Assembly (NCBI GenBank): GCA_026415275.1
Contig: JAOAHK010000058.1
Location: 1 to 9,587, forward strand
Direction: 5' to 3'
Length of the DNA stretch: 9,587 nt
DNA from: Anaerolineales bacterium
GTDB taxonomy: Bacteria > Chloroflexota > Anaerolineae > Anaerolineales > UBA4823
In this document: in pieces, positions 1 to 6,816 of the stretch
Numbering within the stretch: the stretch's first letter is position 1
How the letters are laid out: each line of letters starts with the position of its first letter
The notes under the pieces: model-generated
Seen by the model: only the letters and a program-made list of their open reading frames with translations
Databases searched by the model: none
What the model was told of the DNA's origin: nothing
Translations under genes and position numbers: made by a program

Positions 1-149
1 TTCCTGGGGTATTTCGTCAGTATCTATTAGAAAACAAGTCAATTCAAGAAGGAGTTATAACTCTTGACGACTTAAAAAAATGCGAAGAGATATTTCTAAT
101 CAACTCGGTACGCAAGTGGCGGCGAGCCCAAGTTGACCATTATCTATAA
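1..149 (+). CDS. C-terminal end of a class IV aminotransferase, probably aminodeoxychorismate lyase (partial)
   Basis: An open frame runs in from the left edge (codons in phase from base 3) and stops with TAA at 147-149. The 48 visible residues start PGVFRQYLLENK, continue with an E-GVITLDDLKKCEEIF stretch and end in FLINSVRKWRRAQ. This order (a G-V-x-R segment, then E-x-x-L/T-x-x-DL-x-x-xEEIF, then NSVR near the C-terminus) is what I know from the tail of PLP-dependent class IV aminotransferases such as PabC (4-amino-4-deoxychorismate lyase, folate synthesis) and PabB-PabC fusions. Branched-chain or D-amino-acid aminotransferases end less like this. The catalytic lysine and the N-terminus lie outside the window, so fusion or stand-alone form cannot be decided. 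The stop codon touches the stop codon of the convergent kinase gene, with no bases between them. Confidence 0.68.
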   Translation, partial: PGVFRQYLLENKSIQEGVITLDDLKKCEEIFLINSVRKWRRAQVDHYL

Positions 150-3100
150 TCACTCAGCGGAGATTCTGCTATATTCGGTGTGATACCATTCTACCAAGCG
201 CTCTATTTCACTCTCAAGTAGCGAAAGAGTCACTTGGCATTTTTCCAAATGATTATTTTTGCCAGAATCTTCAAGTTCCTGAGCGATTTGAGCAATCTCC
301 TTTGCTCCTAAGTTAGCAGCCATTCCTTTGAAGCGGTGAGCGAGGAAATTAAGTTGCTTCCCATCGCCCTGATCAATTACGGATTTCATTTCCTCGATTT
401 TTGAAGGAACATTCTCAAGAAATTCACGCAACATCTCAAAATAAAAATTCCGATCATCTACAAAGCGGGGTAATACTTCATCTAGGTCAACATACCCTAC
501 GCTATTGTTTCCCTTGACCTTAATTTCAGATTCCTCTTCGGTGTGGAATGAATGTTCACTTTGTTCGACAACCGCCATCTCACCAAAATCAATGGTTAAG
601 TCAGCAAACAGGGGCTGCCAATCAGCAAACGTTTGGTCAAAACTAGGAGCAGTTTCTTCACCCAAATCGGGGACAATATCCCCCTTCCGAATAGAAGTCT
701 TTTCGCTATGATTTAGACTCTTTCTGCTAATTGGGTACCATCTATTGATCACCTCAAACAGTTCTTCTCCCTTGATAGGTTTCGACACATAATCATTCAT
801 TCCAGCTTCTAAACATTTTTCTCGATCCCCTTTCAAAGCATGGGCAGTCATGGCAATAATCGGGATATTCTGATAGGGCATTCCCGAATTTCGAATGCGT
901 GACGTAGCTTCGAAACCATCCATCTCTGGCATTTGGATATCCATCAGCACAATTTGATACGAACCATTGCGAAGAGCTTCTAGAGCCTCTAATCCATTCG
1001 TTGCTGTATCCACTGCAAAACCGGCCTTATTCAATAGCTTGACAGCAACTTTTTGGTTGATGGGATTGTCTTCTACCAATAAGATACGGCAATGTTCCGC
1101 GCATTCAGCTAACGTATGTCGGGTAATTAATTGCTTCTTTTTCTTTTTATTTGACGTACCTAAGACCAATAAAAGCGTGTCTCTCAGTTCCTGCTGACGA
1201 ATGGGTTTTAGTAAATAGCCAACGCAACCCAATTCTTGAAACCGCGCCACGTCGCCTTGAACCCCCATGGAAGTCAGCACGATAATTTTCAAATCCTCAT
1301 ATCCATCGACCTCTCGAATGCGCCGAATGGTTGTTTCACCGTCCATCCCGGGCATCTGCATATCAATCAAGGCAACTTGATAAGGATTTCCTACTTCAAG
1401 TGCAATGCTTAATGCCTCTAAACCCTCTGTGCCGCTACCTACCGCACAAACCGAGCAACCGAATCCTTCTAAGGTCTTTGCAAGGTAAGTTCGGTTGGTC
1501 AGGTTATCATCTATAACTAAAACTCGGCTATTGCGTAATTCCGTCAAAGATGCCTTTGTCCATTTCTCCTTTTGCCCTTGTTTTTGAAATTCGAGCCAGA
1601 ACCAAAATTCACTCCCCTTGCCTGGTTCGCTGATCACCCCAATTTCTCCTCCCATTAGCTCAACTAACTGCTTACAGATGGTAAGCCCCAAACCTGTTCC
1701 CCCATACTTGCGAGTCGTAGAACCATCTACCTGGGTAAAGCGATTAAAAATTGCCTGTTGCCGTTCATAAGGAATGCCAATTCCAGTATCCTTAACCGAA
1801 AATTTCAGCCTGACTCGATCCTGATATTCAGCTATCTTTTCAACCCGAACGACAATTTCACCAACCTCAGTAAACTTAATTGCGTTTCCGATCAGGTTGA
1901 TGAGGATTTGGCGCAAGCGGGTTGGATCACCAATTAAGTCATTAGGAATATCACTCGGAAGAATACAAATTGTCTCCAAATTCTTTTCTGCTGCACGTTG
2001 CGCCATGGTGCGAGATATCGACTCAACGGTAGCGCGCAGTTCAAACTCGATATTTTCTAGCTCTAGTTTGCGCGCTTCAATCTTCGAAAAGTCCAATATA
2101 TCATTTAATAGACTCAGAAGTGCCTCCGCCGACTCAAGAGCAGTCTTCACAAAATCTTGTTGTTCTTGCGATAATGGGGTATCCATCAGGAGTTCTAACA
2201 TCCCCATCACCCCATTCATTGGAGTACGAATCTCATGGGACATGTTCGCCAGAAACTCGCTCTTCGCCCGATCCGCCTCTTCTGCTTTAATTTTTGCTTG
2301 TAGTAGCTCGGTGATATCATGGTACAATCCCAAAACTCCAACCCTTTCCCCCTGAATGAAGATCGGAACACCTAAAATCTCGACATCAATCAGATCGCCA
2401 TTTCGCTTCCTCCGCTTTCTAACTACATGAATAGAGTAATCTCTCGCAGTTTGGGTTAATTCACGCGCTTCATCCTCTAGTTCAGGTGGTGAAATTAATG
2501 GATCTAATTCACGACCGATAACTTCTTTTTCACTATACTCAAAAAGCGTTTCAAAAGCAGGATTACACGAAACAATCTTGTTCTCACGATCCACAATCAC
2601 AATCGCAACGGGGCTGTTATATACCACAGCTTCAAAATACTGCTTCTGTTTCAAGAGCGCTATTTCTGCCTCCCGGCGGTCAGTAATATCCCGCACAATA
2701 TACACCCATCCCTTTCCGGCAGAAGCCAATTCAATTGGATACTCCGAAACCTCATACCAGCCTTCTAGAGTAGGAAACTTGCAAAAATCTTCAAAGTAAC
2801 TTAATCGATTCTCCACCTCCCCGATTTCACCATAGAAGAGAAGATTAATATTTTTGCCAATTACAGCTTGAAAGTTTGTTTCGAAGTAGTCGATCACGGA
2901 GCGATTACAACGGATAATAGCTCCGGTTTGATCGATAATAAAGATCATATCCTTCACGGCATCAAAGGTCACTTCCCACTCCTTCTTTGCCCGTGAAAGA
3001 ATAGTTTCTATCCTCTCTCTTTCTTGATTTTGTTCTAGAAGTCTTTGATTTGTCTCAAAGAGTTCCTTCGTGCGCTTTGCAACTAATACTTCCAATTCCT

Positions 3101-3356
3101 CTCTGCTTTCTTGTAGTTTTTGACTAATCCTCCCAAGCACAGTAAAAATGATGCCAAGGGCAATGGGAAGAAAATCGATAAACCAGAGTACTTTGTGTGT
3201 CCTTTGAGCGAGGATTAAGTTAGCAAACGAGAAAGATAAATCATCTTCCTGTATTACAATAATTGTCGAGAAGAACACCCCCAATATGCCAATGCCAACC
3301 CCTAAAAGAAGGTAGGAACCGATCATCCTTTTTAAGTGCAAGTGTCTGTCTTTCAT
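150..3356 (-). CDS. Membrane-bound hybrid histidine kinase with two receivers and an HPt domain
   Basis: A 1068-residue multistep phosphorelay sensor kinase. Visible order: membrane span ~14-36, short outside loop, span ~56-76, coiled linker ~77-125, two PAS domains (~125-230, ~236-350), HisKA with H-box [10 protein letters not shown] (phospho-acceptor H374), HATPase with N box (N491), DTGIGI (523-528) and GGTGLGLTI (552-560), receiver 1 (D616/D617, D665, T695, K717), receiver 2 (E762/D763, D806, T837, K859), a long acidic linker ~872-952, and a C-terminal HPt with AHRFKG (H1007). All phosphotransfer residues are present in every module, so the His-Asp-His chain looks complete. The loop between the spans is only about 20 residues, so sensing is more likely by the cytoplasmic PAS domains. 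No response regulator with an output domain is adjacent. The start is ATG without a strong Shine-Dalgarno; I saw only a weak minus-strand promoter-like match. Ligand unknown. BarA-like architecture, not necessarily BarA function. Confidence 0.95.
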   Translation of the reverse strand: MKDRHLHLKRMIGSYLLLGVGIGILGVFFSTIIVIQEDDLSFSFANLILAQRTHKVLWFIDFLPIALGIIFTVLGRISQKLQESREELEVLVAKRTKELFETNQRLLEQNQERERIETILSRAKKEWEVTFDAVKDMIFIIDQTGAIIRCNRSVIDYFETNFQAVIGKNINLLFYGEIGEVENRLSYFEDFCKFPTLEGWYEVSEYPIELASAGKGWVYIVRDITDRREAEIALLKQKQYFEAVVYNSPVAIVIVDRENKIVSCNPAFETLFEYSEKEVIGRELDPLISPPELEDEARELTQTARDYSIHVVRKRRKRNGDLIDVEILGVPIFIQGERVGVLGLYHDITELLQAKIKAEEADRAKSEFLANMSHEIRTPMNGVMGMLELLMDTPLSQEQQDFVKTALESAEALLSLLNDILDFSKIEARKLELENIEFELRATVESISRTMAQRAAEKNLETICILPSDIPNDLIGDPTRLRQILINLIGNAIKFTEVGEIVVRVEKIAEYQDRVRLKFSVKDTGIGIPYERQQAIFNRFTQVDGSTTRKYGGTGLGLTICKQLVELMGGEIGVISEPGKGSEFWFWLEFQKQGQKEKWTKASLTELRNSRVLVIDDNLTNRTYLAKTLEGFGCSVCAVGSGTEGLEALSIALEVGNPYQVALIDMQMPGMDGETTIRRIREVDGYEDLKIIVLTSMGVQGDVARFQELGCVGYLLKPIRQQELRDTLLLVLGTSNKKKKKQLITRHTLAECAEHCRILLVEDNPINQKVAVKLLNKAGFAVDTATNGLEALEALRNGSYQIVLMDIQMPEMDGFEATSRIRNSGMPYQNIPIIAMTAHALKGDREKCLEAGMNDYVSKPIKGEELFEVINRWYPISRKSLNHSEKTSIRKGDIVPDLGEETAPSFDQTFADWQPLFADLTIDFGEMAVVEQSEHSFHTEEESEIKVKGNNSVGYVDLDEVLPRFVDDRNFYFEMLREFLENVPSKIEEMKSVIDQGDGKQLNFLAHRFKGMAANLGAKEIAQIAQELEDSGKNNHLEKCQVTLSLLESEIERLVEWYHTEYSRISAE

Positions 3357-3455
3357 ATAAACATCTCTAAATTTGTTATTAAGTTTAGCATAAGCATTTT
3401 CTAATAACCTCTACAAAACTGTTAGGCGGAGACAGACAAGCCGAACAATATTCTA

Positions 3456-3538
3456 GACAATTTCCGTATAATATCTTGACATTTATTGTCTTTTTCATTA
3501 AAATTTACCCAAGTAAAACTAGCATTCTGACAATTTCC
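3456..3538. repeat. Paired GACAATTTCC repeats around the promoter
   Basis: The 10-mer GACAATTTCC occurs at 3456-3465 and again at 3529-3538, 73 bases apart (about seven helical turns), both preceded by a TTCT-like run. The same core appears inverted as ATTGTC at 3485-3490, where with GACA at 3478-3481 it makes a small dyad GACA-N5-TGTC overlapping the -35 box. The copies bracket the promoter at 3476-3504, an arrangement typical of operator sites for a dimeric regulator able to loop DNA. The spacer is AT-rich, which raises the chance of accidental matches. Regulator unknown. Confidence 0.4.
3476..3504 (+). promoter_or_regulatory. Sigma-70-type promoter for the rightward genes
   Basis: TTGACA at 3476-3481, a 17-base spacer and TAAAAT at 3499-3504: a perfect -35 box, optimal spacing and a one-mismatch -10 box. 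Transcription would begin near 3511, giving a leader of roughly 120 bases before the epimerase start at 3632. It points away from the kinase gene. This is the best promoter match I found in the window and could serve the whole plus-strand cluster. Confidence 0.65.
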
Positions 3539-3598
3539 CTTCTCTGCAAAAATTACACAACTTAAAAATTGATTATTTCTCAAGCCAAAGTTGTCAGA
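3526..3598 (+). repeat. Inverted repeat in the epimerase leader
   Basis: TCTGACAATTT (3526-3536) can pair with AAGTTGTCAGA (3588-3598) over 11 positions with one G-U, leaving a 51-base loop. The 5' arm includes the second GACAAT repeat copy and the 3' arm ends 22 bases before the Shine-Dalgarno GGAGGAA (3621-3627). It may be another inverted operator half-site or a leader stem. The long loop makes the RNA reading only moderately attractive. Confidence 0.3.
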
Positions 3599-3631
3599 TA
3601 GCTAGCAGCAAATGTAATTTGGAGGAAAATC

Positions 3632-4579
3632 ATGAAAATCACGATAGCCGGCGGTAGTGGTTTTATAGGGACGGCACTAAGCAGCTTACTTGTTCAGAAC
3701 AATCATCAAGTTATTATTCTTTCTCGGCGCGGAAGTCGGGATTACCAAGCTTCATCAACTTTGAAACCAAATCCTTTTTATCTCTATTGGGATGGCGCAA
3801 ATATAGGAGATTGGGTTGCCGCAATTCATGAAAGCGACGCAGTAATCAACTTAGCTGGAGAGAATATTGGAGGCAAGAACATCTTAGAAGTGATAACTAA
3901 ACGGTGGACACCACAATTTAAGGAAGCCTTGCGAAAAAGCCGGATATCAAGTGGAAAAGCGCTATCAGAAGCGATCGAACAGTCTCCCACCAAACCACAA
4001 GTTTTCATTCAAGCTTCTGCAGTGGGCTACTATGGCAGTCATCCCCATCGGGAGATGGACGAGGACACCGCTCCGGGGGATGATTTCCTTGCCAAACTAT
4101 GTGTGGAGTGGGAAAATTCCACTGCCGAGCTAGACCAGATGGGAATTCGGCGGGTTATTACTCGCATCGCTGGAGTTGTTATGGCACTCAACGGCGGTTC
4201 GCTTCCCTTTATTTTGCTGCCCTATCGGTTTTTCTTAGGGGGTCCTCTAGGGAATGGCAAACAATGGGTTTCGTGGATCCACCTCCAAGACCTTATCCGA
4301 GCGATGGTTTTTCTTCTTGAGACCCCCCAAGCCAAAGGTCCATTCAACCTCTGTGCACCGCAACCCGTGACAAGCCAAGAGCTCAGCAAAGTGATTGGAA
4401 GAGTCATGCGCAAGCCTTCATTCTTTCCAACCCCTGAAATCTTCTTCCGATCAATCTTTGGGGAAAAAGCGGATTTATTGTTATCTTCTCAAAAACAGGT
4501 TCCAAAAAAACTGCTGGAGCTAGGCTTTGAGTACCAATATCCAACTGCAGAAAGCGCTCTTATGAACCTGTTATCATAG
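3632..4579 (+). CDS. TIGR01777-family NAD(P)-dependent sugar epimerase-like protein (YfcH-like)
   Basis: A 315-residue extended short-chain dehydrogenase/reductase fold protein, presumably cytoplasmic. The N-terminal dinucleotide-binding motif is GGSGFIG (7-13), followed by NLAGENI (73-79), the family signature ASAVGYYG (128-135), GGPLGNGKQWVSWIH (203-217) and a C-terminal DUF1731-like part (~265-311) with PKKLLELGF. These match the TIGR01777/YfcH group (relatives: plant SulA/GC1 proteins). The canonical YxxxK catalytic pair is not seen at the YYG site, as I recall for this family, and the reaction of the group is poorly known, so calling it an epimerase is by fold only. Compared with the E. 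coli YfcH pattern GEPIADKRWT there are about eight extra residues between GENIGGK and KRWT (81-91). Start ATG has a strong Shine-Dalgarno GGAGGAA (3621-3627). First gene after the promoter at 3476-3504. Confidence 0.92.
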   Translation: MKITIAGGSGFIGTALSSLLVQNNHQVIILSRRGSRDYQASSTLKPNPFYLYWDGANIGDWVAAIHESDAVINLAGENIGGKNILEVITKRWTPQFKEALRKSRISSGKALSEAIEQSPTKPQVFIQASAVGYYGSHPHREMDEDTAPGDDFLAKLCVEWENSTAELDQMGIRRVITRIAGVVMALNGGSLPFILLPYRFFLGGPLGNGKQWVSWIHLQDLIRAMVFLLETPQAKGPFNLCAPQPVTSQELSKVIGRVMRKPSFFPTPEIFFRSIFGEKADLLLSSQKQVPKKLLELGFEYQYPTAESALMNLLS

Positions 4580-4602
4580 TGATCTTCTCATGCAAACGAT
4601 CC

Positions 4603-4630
4603 AGAATCCTTAATTTAATAAAGGAGCTCT
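4603..4630 (+). promoter_or_regulatory. Small hairpin over the aldo/keto reductase ribosome binding site
   Basis: TCCTT (4607-4611) pairs with AAGGA (4621-4625), the core of the Shine-Dalgarno, across a 9-base AT loop. AGA (4603-4605) can add three pairs with TCT (4628-4630), just before the ATG at 4631, across a 1x2 internal loop. The hairpin is weak and AT-rich and may be fortuitous, but it follows the same sequestering logic as the larger hairpin before the next gene. Confidence 0.3.
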
Positions 4631-5569
4631 ATGGACGACACGATAAAACTAGGACCCATTTCGCAAAAAATTTCTATTATAGGAATCGGAACCTGGGCAT
4701 GGGGTGACCGTCGCTTTTGGGGATATGGTTCTGGTTATGATCTGAGCGATATTCGAGAGGCCTTTTCAGTCTCGATCTCTCATGGAATCAACTTTTTCGA
4801 TACTGCAGAAGTTTATGGAAATGGCACATCTGAGAAAATTCTGGCTACCCTAATTACCGAATCCCCACATCCCCTCGTCATTGCAACCAAATTTTTCCCC
4901 TTCCCTTGGCGATGGCGAGCTCAAGACTTCCGTAATGCTTTATCTAACAGCTTAAAGCGATTAAAATCATCAAAAATACATCTATACCAGATTCACTGGC
5001 CCTTTCCGCCTATTCCTATTGAGAAATGGGTCGCTTGTCTTGCTGATGCCTATGAAGCAGGACTGGTAGAAGCCGTAGGAGTATCCAACTATAATGCTGA
5101 TCAAGTGCGCCGCGCACATGACATTCTCGCCCATCGTGGTATTCCACTTACCTCAAACCAAGTACCATATAGCCTTATCAACCGTAAGATCGAGGAAAAC
5201 GGTGTTGTTCAAGCCTGTCACGAAAGAAATATCCAAATTATCGCTTACAGTCCTATTGGGCAAGGGTTACTTACGGGAAAATACTCCGAACACAACCCGC
5301 CTTCTGGAGCCCGCCGCTTTTTATACTCAAAACAATTTCTTAGAAAAATGAAACCGCTCCAGGAAAAACTTAAAGAGATTGGTGAAGCACACGGCGGTAA
5401 AACTCCATCCCAAGTAGCTCTAAACTGGGTGATTTGCAAAGGTGCCATTCCCATCCCTGGTGCAAAGAACCGCAAACAAGCCGAAGAGAATGCTGGAGCA
5501 ATGAATTGGCGTCTCTCCCCCGAGGAAATTGCCGATCTTGATCAAATTAGCGAGCAGCTCACAAAATAA
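4631..5569 (+). CDS. Aldo/keto reductase
   Basis: A 312-residue soluble NADPH-dependent oxidoreductase with a TIM-barrel fold, which reduces carbonyls to alcohols. The catalytic tetrad is intact: D57 and Y62 in FFDTAEVYG (55-63), K87 in VIATKFFP, H122 in YQIHWPF. Further family marks are GIGTWAWGD at the N-terminus, VSNYN (151-155), NQVPYSL (176-182), AYSPIGQGLLTGKY (205-218) and the nucleotide-binding IPIPGAKNRKQAEEN (273-287). The GTWAWG...FWGYG start resembles the aldo/keto reductases shared by cyanobacteria and chloroplasts, judged from memory. Substrate cannot be read from sequence. Shine-Dalgarno AAGGAG (4621-4626) sits four bases before the ATG. It lies 51 bases after the epimerase gene with no terminator between, so co-transcription is likely. 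The length is normal for the family. Confidence 0.95.
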   Translation: MDDTIKLGPISQKISIIGIGTWAWGDRRFWGYGSGYDLSDIREAFSVSISHGINFFDTAEVYGNGTSEKILATLITESPHPLVIATKFFPFPWRWRAQDFRNALSNSLKRLKSSKIHLYQIHWPFPPIPIEKWVACLADAYEAGLVEAVGVSNYNADQVRRAHDILAHRGIPLTSNQVPYSLINRKIEENGVVQACHERNIQIIAYSPIGQGLLTGKYSEHNPPSGARRFLYSKQFLRKMKPLQEKLKEIGEAHGGKTPSQVALNWVICKGAIPIPGAKNRKQAEENAGAMNWRLSPEEIADLDQISEQLTK

Positions 5570-5596
5570 TATTTCCATCAAGCTCCTTTACCAAAA

Positions 5597-5651
5597 CCTT
5601 CTTTAAGATAAAACGGGTAAAATAGAAACACCTGATTTTATCTAAGGAAGG
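5597..5651 (+). promoter_or_regulatory. Long leader hairpin that buries the ribosome binding site of the GNAT gene
   Basis: Read as RNA, three successive helices stack: CCTTCTTT (5597-5604) with AAGGAAGG (5644-5651), 8 pairs including one G-U; A5605 bulged; AGATAAAA (5606-5613) with TTTTATCT (5636-5643), 8 pairs; A5635 bulged; CGGGT (5614-5618) with ACCTG (5630-5634), 5 pairs including one G-U; then an 11-base loop (5619-5629). In total 21 pairs use most of the 89-base gap. The 3' arm contains the only Shine-Dalgarno, AAGGAAG (5644-5650), 8 bases before the ATG at 5659. No T-run follows, so it is not an intrinsic terminator. A TAAAAT -10-like hexamer at 5618-5623 lies in the loop region without a good -35. 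Known switches of this shape include RNA thermometers, riboswitch expression platforms and protein-bound leaders. Which, if any, applies is unknown. Confidence 0.55.
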
Positions 5652-5658
5652 CTTAACC

Positions 5659-6786
5659 ATGATTCAAATTGATCAAGTTAACCTCTCAAATCCGAAGGAT
5701 ATTCAGCGGTTTATCTCTATTCCCTTTCGGATTTATCAGAACACTCCTCAATGGGTTCCGCCCTTTCTCAATGACGCAAAGCTTTACTTAAACAATAAAA
5801 AGCATCCCTTCTATCAACATTCAACTGCCGATTTTTTTATTGCCCGAATAGATGGTGAGGATGTAGGGCGCATTGCCGCTCTCGAAAACCGGCATTTTAA
5901 CGAATACCACCAAAAACGAGATGCCCAGTTCTATTTTTTTGATTCGATTAACGATATTGAAGTGGCTCAAGCTCTTTTTAACCGTGTCTTTGAATGGGCA
6001 AAAGCACGTAACCTAAACAGAGTGGTTGGGCCGAAAGGAATGGGGCCGCTGGATGGCTATGGCATCTTGATAGAGGGGTTTGAGCATCGCCAGATGATGA
6101 TGATGATGAATTATAACCACCCATATTATAGAGAGCTTGTTGAGGCACAAGGTTTCACAAAAGAAGTTGACTTTGTTTCCTGTTATTTGTCTGCAGAGAG
6201 CTTTCGCATGCCCGAACGAATTCACAGGATCGCTCATCGCGTTCAAGAACGCGGCACCTTAAGAGTCCTTTCATTCGAAAATCGCTCTCAACTGCGTAAA
6301 TGGGCAAAAAAGATTGGCAAAGCCTACAATGACTCCTTTGTCAACAATTGGGAATATTATCCTCTGACCGATGAAGAAATCCAATTTGTTCTAGATAACA
6401 TTATTCCATACGCAGATCCTAAATTAATTAAAGTGATCACTCACGAAGATGAAGCGGTGGGATTTCTGTTCGGTTTTCCAGACATCTCAGCCGCCATGCA
6501 AAGGGCAAAAGGTAAAATCAACCCAATTTCGATCATAGACATCCTTCTCGAATTGCGGCGCACTCAGTGGATTTCCCTAAATGGAGCGGGTATACTTCCC
6601 GAATTTCATGGTAGGGGTGGAAATGCGCTGCTCTACAGCGAAATGGAAAAAACTGTCCGTAACTATCAATATAAACACGCGGAGTTGACCCAAGTAGCCG
6701 AAACCGCAGTCCAGATGCGTAACGACCTGGAAAATGTAGGGGGGAAACCCTACAAAAATCATCGCGTATTTTCCAGATTCATCTAA
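5659..6786 (+). CDS. GNAT-fold N-acetyltransferase-like protein
   Basis: A 375-residue soluble protein whose pattern I associate with a little-characterised bacterial family built from two GNAT (acyl-CoA N-acyltransferase) folds. The N-terminal half has WVPPFLNDAK (32-41), HPFYQHSTADFFIARIDG (49-66), DVGRIAALENRHFNEY (68-83), VVGPKGMGPLDGYG (122-135) and NYNHPYYRELVEAQGF (151-166). The C-terminal half has VGFLFGFPD (267-275), an acetyl-CoA pyrophosphate-loop-like segment GILPEFHGRGGNALLY (311-326) and a terminal ENVGGKPYKNHRVFSRFI. No signal peptide or membrane span is visible. The acceptor substrate is unknown. Residues 146-150 are five consecutive methionines coded by (ATG)5. The Shine-Dalgarno AAGGAAG is embedded in a strong predicted hairpin (5597-5651), which suggests conditional translation. 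The next gene follows after 30 bases. Confidence 0.8.
   Translation: MIQIDQVNLSNPKDIQRFISIPFRIYQNTPQWVPPFLNDAKLYLNNKKHPFYQHSTADFFIARIDGEDVGRIAALENRHFNEYHQKRDAQFYFFDSINDIEVAQALFNRVFEWAKARNLNRVVGPKGMGPLDGYGILIEGFEHRQMMMMMNYNHPYYRELVEAQGFTKEVDFVSCYLSAESFRMPERIHRIAHRVQERGTLRVLSFENRSQLRKWAKKIGKAYNDSFVNNWEYYPLTDEEIQFVLDNIIPYADPKLIKVITHEDEAVGFLFGFPDISAAMQRAKGKINPISIIDILLELRRTQWISLNGAGILPEFHGRGGNALLYSEMEKTVRNYQYKHAELTQVAETAVQMRNDLENVGGKPYKNHRVFSRFI
6094..6108 (+). repeat. In-frame (ATG)5 trinucleotide repeat
   Basis: Five tandem ATG codons give Met146-Met150 of the GNAT-like protein, inside the stretch EHRQ-MMMMM-NYNHPYY that precedes the conserved YN-x-PYY segment. A slip of one unit would keep the frame and change only the number of methionines. 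Confidence 0.85.
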
Positions 6787-6816
6787 TCTATCAAACCATC
6801 TAAGTAATAAAATTTT

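Noticed and set aside
1897..2355. 152-codon plus-strand open frame inside the kinase gene
   Set aside because: Serine/arginine-rich low-complexity translation opposite the HisKA/HATPase region of a clear gene; a typical antisense shadow.
3467..3472. TATAAT as an alternative -10 box
   Set aside because: A perfect hexamer, but no -35-like sequence sits 16-18 bases upstream; the 3476-3504 pair is far better.
5597..5651. Leader hairpin read as an intrinsic terminator for the aldo/keto reductase
   Set aside because: The plus strand continues CTTAACCATG after the stem, with no U-tract. A TTTT follows on the minus strand, but no minus-strand gene ends there.
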